A DNA stretch of 34,177 nucleotides from Betaproteobacteria bacterium (lineage in GTDB: Bacteria > Pseudomonadota > Gammaproteobacteria > Burkholderiales > Rhodocyclaceae). Positions 23,064 to 33,241 of the stretch are shown piece after piece (positions within the stretch are counted from its first letter, which is position 1; every line of letters starts with the position of its first letter). The notes beneath the pieces were generated by a model, which worked only from the letters and a program-made list of their open reading frames with translations, was not told the DNA's origin and made no database searches. The stretch spans positions 1 to 34,177 of the forward strand of contig VGHJ01000030.1 in the NCBI GenBank assembly GCA_016868295.1, written 5' to 3'. The translations under genes and the position numbers were made by a program.

Positions 23064-23862
23064 TTTTTCGGAGAAAACGGTGGTCGTCACCGGCGCCGCC
23101 GGCGGGCTGGGCCGCGCCCTGGCGTTGCGCTTCGCCGCCGCCGGGGCGCGCGTCGTCGCGCTCGATCGCGACGACGCCGTGCTGCAGGGGCTGACTTTTC
23201 CTGAAGGGACGCAGGCGCTGCGACTGGCCTGCGACGTGTCGAACGAAGCGGATTGCGTTCGTGCGATGGCCGAGGCGCGGCGCGCCTTCGGCGGCATCGA
23301 CGTGCTCATCAACAACGCCGGCATCACGCATCGCAGCGCGTTTGCCGCGACGCGGACGGAGGTGATCCGCCGCGTCATGGAAGTGAACTACTTCGGCGCG
23401 CTGCATTGCACGCACGCGGCGCTGGAGGATATCGTCGCGCGACGCGGCATGGTGATCGCCGTCTCCAGCATCGCCGGCTTCGCGCCGCTCGTCGCGCGCA
23501 CCGGCTACGCCGCGAGCAAGCATGCCCTTCACGGCTTCTTCGACAGCCTGCGCACGGAAGTCGAGCCGCTCGGCGTCAAGGTGCTGCTGGTCTGCCCGTC
23601 CTTCATCCAGACCGGCATCGAGAAAAACGCGCTGGCCGGCGACGGCGGGCCGGCGCGTCACGCCCAGTCCATCGTCGGCAGCCGGTCGACGCCCGAGGCC
23701 ATGGCGGAGAAGATATTCGCTGCCGCGCAGGCCGAGCGGCGCCTGCTGCTGCCCGACCGCGTCTCGCGGCTGTCGTGGTGGGTGTCGCGCCTGGCGCCGC
23801 GGCTCTACGAGCGGTTGATGGTGAAAAAGCTCGGCAAGGAGATGAGCGAGGGCAGGGAGTAG
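23053..23862 (+). CDS. Classical SDR oxidoreductase
   Basis: A 269-residue SDR from GTG 23053, which overlaps the previous gene by 11 bp and has GCAGG before it; a TTG at 23035 is a weaker alternative. Motifs are VVVTGAAGGLG at the start, Asp at the end of strand 2 (VVALDRDD), NNAGITHRSAF, SSIAGFAPLVARTGYAASKHAL (Ser, Tyr152, Lys156) and CPSFIQTGIE. The C-terminal RVSRLSWWVSRLAPRLYERLM is amphipathic, as in membrane-associated SDRs acting on lipophilic alcohols. It is the last gene of the xsc operon. The substrate is unknown. Confidence 0.87.
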   Translation: MARNFSEKTVVVTGAAGGLGRALALRFAAAGARVVALDRDDAVLQGLTFPEGTQALRLACDVSNEADCVRAMAEARRAFGGIDVLINNAGITHRSAFAATRTEVIRRVMEVNYFGALHCTHAALEDIVARRGMVIAVSSIAGFAPLVARTGYAASKHALHGFFDSLRTEVEPLGVKVLLVCPSFIQTGIEKNALAGDGGPARHAQSIVGSRSTPEAMAEKIFAAAQAERRLLLPDRVSRLSWWVSRLAPRLYERLMVKKLGKEMSEGRE

Positions 23863-23869
23863 CCGCTTC

Positions 23870-23921
23870 GTCATTCCCGCGAACGCGGGAATCCATGGGT
23901 CCCCGCGTTCGCGGGGACGAC
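23870..23921. repeat. Double palindromic repeat, dRS3-like, copy 2
   Basis: Two hairpin units, ATTCCCGCGAACGCGGGAAT (23873-23892) and GTCCCCGCGTTCGCGGGGAC (23899-23918), together form one larger inverted repeat. It closely resembles 21129-21181. It lies between the convergent SDR and DUF2863 genes, so its hairpins could also terminate transcription from both sides. Confidence 0.8.
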
Positions 23922-23925
23922 AAAC

Positions 23926-25098
23926 TTAGTGCAGATGCGCCGGTGCCTGCGGGAGATCCTCGGGCAGTTCGGCGTGGGAAGTCTCGCCCTCCGGCGTCGG
24001 GTACATCGGCATGCCGCAGTCGTCGCAGAACTCCAGCGGAAAGCGGTTCTCCAGGGCGATCACGCTGCCCACGCCGGCCTCCTCCAGCACCGCCTCGATC
24101 TGCGCCGCGCAATCGGTCGTCTCGTCCTCGGCCCCGAGCAGGGGCCACACCACGCCGTGCACCACCTCGCTCGCATCGGCGAGGGTGAAGCCGACGCGGT
24201 ATTCCTCCAGCCGTTCCTCGTAAAAGGGCGCCAGCACGGCGCGCAACTGCTGCGGCCTGACGTTGAGCACCGTCTGCAGGAAGGCCACGGCGGCGCGCAG
24301 GGAGTAGACGCGCAGGCCCTGGTCGGCGCTGCGGCAGGCGGCGTGGTAGGCGTCGGGCAGCAGCGGGTCCAGCGCGCAGCCGGTGAACAGCGGCTGCAGC
24401 GCGCCGCCGCCCTGGGCGTTCCACTGCGTCGCCGCCTGCTCGCGCGAGCCGTCCTCCTCCTGCCAGCGGAAGAGGGCCTCGCCGCGCGGCGCGGCGACGA
24501 CGCCGATCAGGTAGCGCGTGTCGGAAATGAAGCGCGTCGTCTCCGGCAGCTGGCGCGGGTCGATGCGGGCGTCCTTGTCCTCCACCGCCGCCTTGGCGAG
24601 CTGGTTGGCCAGGCGATAGGTTTCGACGAAGCCGCGCGGCAGCTGGTCCGGGCTGAAGAGGAAATCGGCCAGCGCCAGCCGGGTGCCGCCGGCCAGCACA
24701 TGGGCCTGCAGTTGCGTGCGCGCCGCGGCGAGGAGGCCGGCGGCCAGCGTGCCGGAGGGGATGGTGAAGCGCGACCAGGCGAGCAGCGGGGCGGCGAACA
24801 GGGCGACGTCGTGTTCGCTGCCGGCCGAGCCGAGCACGCCGCTCTCGGCGCGCGACTCGATCAGGTCGGCCAGGCCGTCGTAGGCGCGGCCGTTGGCGCC
24901 GTAGAGGTGGTCGAGGGCCAGGTTGAGCGTGTCCTCGTTGCCGGTGCGCAGCAGGCGGTCGATCTCCCGCGCCAGGCGCTGTTCCCAGAAGTCGTCCTCG
25001 ATGCGGCTGCTCGAGGCGGCCAGGCCGGCGGCGAGGCGGGCGAGCAGCTCGGCGTCGCGGTTGAGGGCGCCGCGGCGGGCGAAACGGCTTCTCTTCAT
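23926..25098 (-). CDS. DUF2863-like protein
   Basis: A 390-residue soluble protein that I recognise, with moderate confidence, as DUF2863, found in Betaproteobacteria and without known function. The start at 25098 (MKRSRFARRGALNRDAELL) has AAGGAA upstream; the frame continues to 25194 but without support. Early motifs are SSRIEDDFWEQRLAREIDRLL and DTLNLALDHLYG. The C-terminal tail has FCDDCGMPMYPTPEGE, a CxxC that could bind zinc. It is divergent from the marR gene across 122 bp that holds the marR operator candidate. Confidence 0.75.
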   Translation of the reverse strand: MKRSRFARRGALNRDAELLARLAAGLAASSSRIEDDFWEQRLAREIDRLLRTGNEDTLNLALDHLYGANGRAYDGLADLIESRAESGVLGSAGSEHDVALFAAPLLAWSRFTIPSGTLAAGLLAAARTQLQAHVLAGGTRLALADFLFSPDQLPRGFVETYRLANQLAKAAVEDKDARIDPRQLPETTRFISDTRYLIGVVAAPRGEALFRWQEEDGSREQAATQWNAQGGGALQPLFTGCALDPLLPDAYHAACRSADQGLRVYSLRAAVAFLQTVLNVRPQQLRAVLAPFYEERLEEYRVGFTLADASEVVHGVVWPLLGAEDETTDCAAQIEAVLEEAGVGSVIALENRFPLEFCDDCGMPMYPTPEGETSHAELPEDLPQAPAHLH

Positions 25099-25184
25099 GG
25101 CGGTTCCTTGCTTGCGGGAGGCGAATTCTACTCCGGATGGCGCCGCCGGGCGAGCGCCGCGTTTCGGGCAAAACGACAACAAGC

Positions 25185-25213
25185 TTGACAACATGACAAT
25201 AATACTGTCAAAT
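25185..25213 (+). promoter_or_regulatory. marR promoter with embedded operator dyad
   Basis: TTGACA (25185-25190), 17 bp, TCAAAT (25208-25213; four of six) forms a sigma-70-type promoter ending 7 nt before the marR ATG. Within it is a perfect inverted repeat TGACA-ATAATAC-TGTCA (25194-25210), the size of a MarR dimer site, with an extra TGACA at 25186-25190. Binding by the encoded regulator would block its own promoter. Confidence 0.55.
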
Positions 25214-25220
25214 AGGCGCC

Positions 25221-25703
25221 ATGAGGGACAGGACGTCAGCGGGGGAGGCCGCCGCCCAGCCGCTGCAGCAGGCGATCGAGGCGGTGCGGCGCCTGTTTCA
25301 CGCGCTGTCCGGCGCGGCGGGGCGCACGCAGGACGGCTTCGGCATCACGGCGAGCATGCGCGCGGTGCTCGACGCGCTGCACGAGGGCGGCCCGCGCACG
25401 GTGCCGCGCATCGCGCGCGGGCAGGGCGTGAGCCGGCAGCACGTGCAGGTGGTGGCGAATGCGCTGCTGGCGCAGGGGCTGGTCGAGTGCGTCGACAACC
25501 CCGATCACCTGCGCTCGCCGCTGCTGCGGCTCTCCGCGGCCGGGACGAAGGCCTGCGAGGCGATGCTGCGGCGCGAGGGACGCGTGCTGACGGAGGTGGC
25601 GAAACGCATCCCGGGGGGCGATCTGAAGGTCACCCTGAAGACGCTGAATGCGATGGAGTCGGGGCTGAACCGGGCGGAGGGCCGCAGCGGTTCGCGTGTG
25701 TGA
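25221..25703 (+). CDS. MarR-family transcriptional regulator
   Basis: A 160-residue regulator with a winged helix-turn-helix at about 45-110: FGITASMRAVLDAL, TVPRIARGQGVSRQHVQVVANALLAQGLVECVDNPDHLRSPLLRLS (recognition helix and wing). Flanking helices form the dimer interface. No cysteine sensor is obvious beyond C93 (ECVDN) and C113. The start is the ATG immediately after the dyad-containing promoter; no good ribosome site is visible and the leader would be very short. A small membrane-protein gene follows after 23 bp and is probably co-regulated. Confidence 0.9.
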   Translation: MRDRTSAGEAAAQPLQQAIEAVRRLFHALSGAAGRTQDGFGITASMRAVLDALHEGGPRTVPRIARGQGVSRQHVQVVANALLAQGLVECVDNPDHLRSPLLRLSAAGTKACEAMLRREGRVLTEVAKRIPGGDLKVTLKTLNAMESGLNRAEGRSGSRV

Positions 25704-25726
25704 AACGAGGACGAAAGGAGGGGACG

Positions 25727-25954
25727 ATGCGGCGATACGGAAACGTGATGGGGATACTGCTGGCGGCGCTCGGCACATTGCTGGGCATGGCGCTGATGCT
25801 GCGGCTGGCGTGGAACTGGGCGCTGCCGGACGTGTTCGGGCTCGGGCCGATCCTGCTGCGGCACGTTCTCGGCGTCGCGCTCTTCGGCCTGGCCGCGGCC
25901 GGCCTGGCGAGCCTGGTGCGGCATCGCGGCCACCGGATGATCTGGCGGGGGTAG
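25727..25954 (+). CDS. 75-aa two-helix membrane protein
   Basis: A 75-residue protein with a strong AAAGGAGGGG site 5 nt before the ATG. Two hydrophobic helices (about 7-27 and 42-65) are joined by a loop NWALPDVFGLGP; the C-terminus is basic (RHRGHRMIWRG). No family recognised. It follows marR in the same transcript and is followed by a strong terminator, so the two form a minimal regulator-membrane protein unit, possibly an envelope stress or efflux accessory. Confidence 0.8.
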   Translation: MRRYGNVMGILLAALGTLLGMALMLRLAWNWALPDVFGLGPILLRHVLGVALFGLAAAGLASLVRHRGHRMIWRG

Positions 25955-25971
25955 ACGTAGCGTAGCCTTGG

Positions 25972-26002
25972 CCCCGCCTCGTCGAGAGGCGGGGATTTTC
26001 TT
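25972..26002 (+). terminator. Intrinsic terminator of marR unit
   Basis: CCCCGCCTC-GTCGA-GAGGCGGGG, a perfect 9-bp stem with a 5-nt loop, is followed by ATTTTCTT. It lies between the convergent 75-aa gene and rhlE. Confidence 0.85.
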
Positions 26003-26011
26003 CAGTGACGC

Positions 26012-27280
<1,269 letters not shown>

Positions 27281-27490
27281 GGCTCTTCCTTTCGATAAAG
27301 ATGAGCATCACGTTCGAGTGATGCGAGATCACCGGCAACAACTCAAGCCGTTCGGAAGGGAAGGGCGGGAGAGATCGAGGACGGAGACTGTGTGTGGAAT
27401 ACAGTCACGTGAGCCCGATTCGGAAACTGGCGGGCTGGGAACTTGCTAGCTGCTGCATTGCACGGCGCGCATTATACAGACTTGACGAGA
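27281..27490 (-). promoter_or_regulatory. rhlE upstream region with possible long leader
   Basis: A 210-bp gap between recQ and rhlE. The minus strand has TATAAT at 27476-27471, just after the recQ stop, with no clear -35. If used, the rhlE leader would be about 185 nt. A perfect inverted repeat GCATCAC-GTTCGA-GTGATGC (27305-27324) lies about 25 nt before the ATG and could fold near the ribosome site. No gene is seen in the gap. Confidence 0.4.
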
Positions 27491-29296
<1,806 letters not shown>

Positions 29297-29481
29297 CTGC
29301 CGAAAATGATGTTCAGGCCGGTTTTGCGTTGCTTGCCGATCAATTTGACGTGAAAAAGTGCCTTATTCCGCAGGGCGCGCGATGGTAAAATTCGCCCGCA
29401 AGAAAGAAAAAAATGCCAGTCCGGCTCGGCCAGGGCGGGCGCAGTGACGGACGGCCATTAGAGGGTATTGGAAAGCATTGC
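29297..29481. other. Divergent recQ/unknown-gene intergenic region
   Basis: 185 bp without a gene. For the plus-strand gene TAAAAT (29386-29391) is a possible -10, with only a weak TTATTC 17 bp upstream, and GGAAAG (29470-29475) is the ribosome site. A poly-A stretch (29401-29412) lies downstream of the -10. No convincing promoter for recQ was found. Confidence 0.3.
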
Positions 29482-29949
29482 ATGCCAGATTACGTCTACC
29501 GTGCCGAGTCGCTCGCTCGGCTGCTGAAGGTGAAGGAGCCGCTGCTGCGACTCGATCGCCATTTCGGCCCGCCGCACGATTATCCCCAGAAACTGCTGGA
29601 AACGGTGCGCAAGCAATTGCCGGCGAACCGCGCCGTCTACCGCCTCGAGTGCCTGACGCGCATGCCGCGGCAGAACGGCGCCGACACGGTGCTGCTGCGC
29701 ATCCCGGCGCGAAACGCCTTCTTCGCCGAGGTGACGCGCGTTCCCGACGAGCGCAACCTGTCCTCGGGCGCGGTCTATTTCGGCGTCGACGATGCGGTGA
29801 GCCCGACCAACCGCAAGAGCCCCCGCCTGGGCATTCCCTACGAGAAGGTGGACGTGAAGGTCGGCAGCGTCTGGCTGCCCCTGTCGAGGGACGTGCTGGA
29901 ACGGCTGGTGGCTAATCCCCTTCCGCCTGCAGAACCTCTTTCGGCCTGA
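29482..29949 (+). CDS. Conserved-looking protein of unknown function
   Basis: A 155-residue protein that I do not recognise. The start at 29482 (MPDYVYRAESLARLL) is preferred over 29413 because GGAAAG precedes it and the longer N-terminus is low-complexity. It is mixed alpha/beta and soluble with no signal peptide. Features are LLRLDRHFGPPHDYPQKL, LLRIPARNAFFAEVTRVPDER and a beta-rich C-terminus (GIPYEKVDVKVGSVWLPLS). Its last 38 bp overlap the end of the convergent PIN-domain gene, so the two mRNAs would be complementary there. Confidence 0.65.
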   Translation: MPDYVYRAESLARLLKVKEPLLRLDRHFGPPHDYPQKLLETVRKQLPANRAVYRLECLTRMPRQNGADTVLLRIPARNAFFAEVTRVPDERNLSSGAVYFGVDDAVSPTNRKSPRLGIPYEKVDVKVGSVWLPLSRDVLERLVANPLPPAEPLSA

Positions 29950-30334
29950 CGATGCGAAAGCCGAGGCGCGCGGACTTGCGCGCCAGGGCGAGCAGGGCCG
30001 TGTCCTTGGTGACCAGAAAATCGGCGCGCGCCGCCTGGGCCAGTTCGAGGAACTTCTGGTCGTCCGGATCGCGGCAGGGCGGCAGCGCGGCCTCGGTGGC
30101 CGCTGCGCAGGGCCGGGCCAGGGCGTCGTAGGCATCGAGCAGGCGTGCGATCTCATCTCCGGCGATTCTGAAGCGCGGGCGGCTCAGCACGTGAGCCAGT
30201 TCCGCCCGCGTCTCCGCGCTGGCGAAACAGGCGGCGCGGCCGTCCGCCAGGGCGCGGCGCAGCGGCGCCACGGCCGGATCGTCGAAGTGCAGCAGGTCGA
30301 GCACCACGTTGGTGTCGAGCACCAGGCGGATCAT
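29912..30334 (-). CDS. PIN-domain ribonuclease-like protein
   Basis: A 140-residue PIN-domain protein of the VapC-like 'putative toxin, PIN family' type. The acidic active site appears complete: D7 in [12 protein letters not shown]45 in [11 protein letters not shown]91/D92 in [12 protein letters not shown] and D111 in LVTKDTALL. Such enzymes cut RNA with Mg2+. No antitoxin-sized gene is adjacent. Instead the ATG overlaps the stop of the FAD oxidoreductase (ATGA), placing it at the tail of the biotin transcript. It may be a solitary nuclease or a toxin with a distant antitoxin. Confidence 0.88.
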   Translation of the reverse strand: MIRLVLDTNVVLDLLHFDDPAVAPLRRALADGRAACFASAETRAELAHVLSRPRFRIAGDEIARLLDAYDALARPCAAATEAALPPCRDPDDQKFLELAQAARADFLVTKDTALLALARKSARLGFRIVRPKEVLQAEGD

Positions 30335-31440
30335 GGCAGGTTCAGTTGTCCGCAGACGTGTTCGGCCAGCGCGAGGCAGGCGGTCAGCCCCGGCGACTCG
30401 ATGCCGAACAGGTTGATGAGGCCCGGCACGCCGTGCGTCGCCTCGGCCTGCACGAGGAAATCCGCCGCCGGATCGTCCAGCCCGGCGAGTTTCGGCCGGA
30501 TGCCCGAATAGGCCGGCCGCAGGGCGCCGTCGGACAACCCCGGCCAGTACTTGCGCACCTCGGCGGTGAAGGCGTCGGCGCGGCGCGGGTCGACCGTGTA
30601 GTCGATGGCATCGACCCATTCCACGTCGGGGCCGAAGCGCGCCTGCCCGCCGAGGTCGAGCGTGAGATGCACGCCGAGGCCGCCCGGCTCGGGCAGGGGA
30701 TAGACGAGATGCGAGAAGGGCGCGCGGCCGGCGAGCGCGAAGTAGTTGCCCTTCGCCAGGCGCAGCGCCGGCACGTGGCGCGGATCGAGGCCGTCGACCG
30801 CGGCGGCGACCGTCGCCGCGTGCAGACCCGCCGAATTGATCAGGATTTCCGTTTCCAGCCGCATCGGCTCGTCGCCGCCCACTTCAAGCAGGAAGCCGGG
30901 ATTGCGAGCTTGAGTGCGCACGAGCGGGCTCCTCAGGGCCAACGCCGCGCCGTGGGCCTCGGCCTCGCCGAGCAGGGCCAGCATCAGGCCGTGGCTGTCG
31001 ACGATGCCGGTCGAGGGCGAGAGCAGGGCGGCGCTGGCGCGCAGTTGCGGCTCCATGGCCTTCGCTTCCGCCCCGCTGAGCGGCCGCAGGTCGTCGACGC
31101 CGTTCCGCAGCGACTGACTTTTCAGCGCGGCGAGCTTCCCTTCCTGCTCCGGCGCGGTGGCGACGATCAGCTTGCCGCAGCGGCGGTGGGCGACGTGATG
31201 TCTTTCGCAGAACGCGTAGATCTGCCGTTTGCCCTCGACGCACAGCTTCGCCTTGAGCGAGCCGGGCGGGTAATAGAGCCCGGCGTGGATCACCTCGCTG
31301 TTGCGCGAGCTGGTCTCCAGGCCGATGCCGTCGCCGGCCTCGAGCACGACGGTATCGAGGCCGCGCCGCGCCAGCGCCCGCGCGCAGGCGAGGCCGACCA
31401 CGCCGGCGCCGACGACGACCGCGCCGACCTTGTCCGTCAT
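30331..31440 (-). CDS. FAD-dependent oxidoreductase, L-2-hydroxyglutarate oxidase-like
   Basis: A 369-residue DAO-type flavoprotein. The N-terminal dinucleotide fold is [20 protein letters not shown]. It is followed by [27 protein letters not shown], strongly reminiscent of LhgO/L-2-hydroxyglutarate oxidase, then [10 protein letters not shown] and FGPDVEWV, and near the C-terminus YSGIRPKL and [22 protein letters not shown]. LhgO oxidises L-2-hydroxyglutarate to 2-oxoglutarate and passes electrons to the membrane. It overlaps bioD (ATGA) and the PIN gene (ATGA). Why it follows biotin genes is unclear; it may simply share the transcript. Confidence 0.87.
   Translation of the reverse strand: MTDKVGAVVVGAGVVGLACARALARRGLDTVVLEAGDGIGLETSSRNSEVIHAGLYYPPGSLKAKLCVEGKRQIYAFCERHHVAHRRCGKLIVATAPEQEGKLAALKSQSLRNGVDDLRPLSGAEAKAMEPQLRASAALLSPSTGIVDSHGLMLALLGEAEAHGAALALRSPLVRTQARNPGFLLEVGGDEPMRLETEILINSAGLHAATVAAAVDGLDPRHVPALRLAKGNYFALAGRAPFSHLVYPLPEPGGLGVHLTLDLGGQARFGPDVEWVDAIDYTVDPRRADAFTAEVRKYWPGLSDGALRPAYSGIRPKLAGLDDPAADFLVQAEATHGVPGLINLFGIESPGLTACLALAEHVCGQLNLP
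31112..31121 (-). repeat. AAAGTCAGTC word, copy 5
   Basis: Exact decamer in the FAD oxidoreductase gene, coding strand, where it codes KSQS. It shares AAAAGTCAGTCGC with copy 4. Confidence 0.6.
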
Positions 31441-32084
31441 GCCGGCAGGCTCAGCAGCGCGGCGACCCGCGCCGGATCGGGCCTGTCCTGGTGCGGCACG
31501 ACGCCGAGCAGCGGCGCCGAAAGGCGCGCGCGCAGCGTGTCGACGTTCTCGGTCGCGCAGGCCATGCCTGGATCGATCCGGTTGGCGACCCAGCCGGCGA
31601 GGCGCAGGCCGCGCGCGCGGATCGCCTCTTCGGTGAGCAGCGCGTGGTTGAGGCAGCCCAGCCTCAAACCGACCACCAGCACCACCGGCAGGCCGAGCCG
31701 CGCGGCGAGATCGGCGCCGTCCTGCGTGTCGGTCAGCGGCACGCGAAAGCCGCCGGCGCCCTCGACGACGAGGAAATCGGCGCGGCCGCGCAGTGCGTCG
31801 AAGCGGCGCGCGATGACCTCGACGTCGATCTTGACGCCGTCGCGCCGGGCGGCGAGCTGCGGCGACAAGGGTTCCCGCAGCAGATAGGGATTCACGGCCT
31901 CGCGCGGCGCCTGCACGTTGCCGGCGGCGATCAGCGCCTCCACATCCTCGGCGCCGCCGGCGGCCACCGGCTTCATGCCGAGTGCCTTGAGGCCCTGCGC
32001 GGCGGCGGCGCGCAAGAGCGCCGCGGCGATCAGCGTCTTGCCGACTTCGGTGTCGGTGCCAGTTAGAAAGAAAGCCTTGCTCAT
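31437..32084 (-). CDS. bioD: Dethiobiotin synthetase
   Basis: A 215-residue BioD. It forms the ureido ring of dethiobiotin from DAPA, CO2 and ATP. It shows the P-loop GTDTEVGKT (9-17), MKPVAAG with the substrate-binding Lys, [11 protein letters not shown] and [10 protein letters not shown]. The start overlaps the bioF stop and the end overlaps the FAD oxidoreductase start, both ATGA, so it is tightly coupled within the biotin operon. Confidence 0.95.
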   Translation of the reverse strand: MSKAFFLTGTDTEVGKTLIAAALLRAAAAQGLKALGMKPVAAGGAEDVEALIAAGNVQAPREAVNPYLLREPLSPQLAARRDGVKIDVEVIARRFDALRGRADFLVVEGAGGFRVPLTDTQDGADLAARLGLPVVLVVGLRLGCLNHALLTEEAIRARGLRLAGWVANRIDPGMACATENVDTLRARLSAPLLGVVPHQDRPDPARVAALLSLPA

Positions 32085-33241
32085 TGCTCCAGTTCCGTCA
32101 GGGTTTGCACCAGCCGCGCCACCTGCGCCTCGGTGTGCGCGGCGGAGAGCGTGATGCGCAGGCGCGCGGAGCCTGCCGGCACGGTGGGCGGGCGGATGCC
32201 CGGCACCCAGAGGCCGCGCTCGCAGAGTTTCTCGGCGACGTCCATGGTCTCGGCGTTGCCGCCGATCACCAGCGGCTGGATCGCCGTCGCCGAGGGCAGC
32301 AGCGTCCAGCGCTTCGGTTTGAACGCCTCGCGCAACTGCGCGATGCGTGCGGCGAGCGCGGCGCGGCGCGCGTCGCCCTGCTCGATGAGGTCGAGCGCCG
32401 TCAGCAGGGCGTGGGCGACGAGCGCCGGCTCGGCGGTGCTGAAGATGTAGGTGCGCGCCTTCTGCAGGATCCACTCGACGGCCTCGTCCGCACCGGCGAC
32501 GAAGGCGCCGGCGCCGCCGGCGGCCTTGCCCAGCGTGCCCATGACGATCAGGCGCGGCGAGGCGAGCTTGAAATGCGCCGCGGATCCGCGTCCCTGCGGC
32601 CCGAGCAGGCCGAAGCCGTGGGCGTCGTCCACCAGCAGCCAGGCCTTGTGCCGCTCGGCCAGCGCGAGGATCTCCGGCAGGGGGGCGATGTCGCCGTCCA
32701 TGCTGAACACTGCGTCGGTGACGATCAGCTTGCGCCGGGCGCGCGATGCGGCCAGCACGGCGCCGAGCGCAGAGAGGTCGCAGTGCGGATAGACGTTGAG
32801 TTCGGCGCGGCTCAAGCGCGCCGCGTCGATGAGGGAAGCGTGGTTGAGCCGGTCGGAGAAGATGGCGTCGCCGCGCCCGACGAGCGCCGGCACCGTGCCG
32901 AGGTTGGCGAGGTAGCCGGTCGAGAACAGCAGCGCCCGCTCGAAGCCGGTGAAGCCGGCGAGGCGCTCCTCCAGCGCGGCATGCGGCGCCTGGTGGCCGC
33001 AGACCAGGGGCGAAGCGCCCGAGCCGAGGCCGTAGCGGCGCGCACCGGCCGAAGCCGCTACGGCCAGCGCCGGATCGTTGGCGAGGCCGAGGTAGTCGTT
33101 GCTGCAGAAGGCCAGCATGGGCCGGCCGTCGACGACCAGTTCCGGCGCGCAGGGCGAGTCGACGACGCGCCGCCGGCGCCGCAGCGCCTGCGCGTCGAGC
33201 GCGGCGAGCTCATTGGAAAACCCGGCGGAAAAGTCAGTCAC
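32081..33241 (-). CDS. bioF: 8-amino-7-oxononanoate synthase
   Basis: A 386-residue BioF from a GTG start that overlaps the bioA stop (GTGA). This PLP enzyme condenses pimeloyl-ACP or -CoA with L-alanine. Visible are [10 protein letters not shown], the [12 protein letters not shown] loop, [24 protein letters not shown] and the PLP lysine K239 in [10 protein letters not shown]. The start codon region lies within one of the AAAGTCAGTC words (minus-strand GTGACTGACTTTTCC). Length is normal for the family. Confidence 0.96.
   Translation of the reverse strand: MTDFSAGFSNELAALDAQALRRRRRVVDSPCAPELVVDGRPMLAFCSNDYLGLANDPALAVAASAGARRYGLGSGASPLVCGHQAPHAALEERLAGFTGFERALLFSTGYLANLGTVPALVGRGDAIFSDRLNHASLIDAARLSRAELNVYPHCDLSALGAVLAASRARRKLIVTDAVFSMDGDIAPLPEILALAERHKAWLLVDDAHGFGLLGPQGRGSAAHFKLASPRLIVMGTLGKAAGGAGAFVAGADEAVEWILQKARTYIFSTAEPALVAHALLTALDLIEQGDARRAALAARIAQLREAFKPKRWTLLPSATAIQPLVIGGNAETMDVAEKLCERGLWVPGIRPPTVPAGSARLRITLSAAHTEAQVARLVQTLTELEQ
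33230..33239 (+). repeat. AAAGTCAGTC word, copy 6
   Basis: Exact decamer at the bioA/bioF junction, overlapping the bioF start region (codes VTDFS). Confidence 0.6.

Noticed and set aside
21129..23921. CRISPR-like repeats
   Set aside because: Only two copies 2.7 kb apart, each an internal palindrome, with no spacers or cas genes.
29912..30334. A complete VapBC toxin-antitoxin pair
   Set aside because: The upstream neighbour is a 369-aa flavoenzyme and the convergent gene is not VapB-like; no antitoxin candidate is adjacent.
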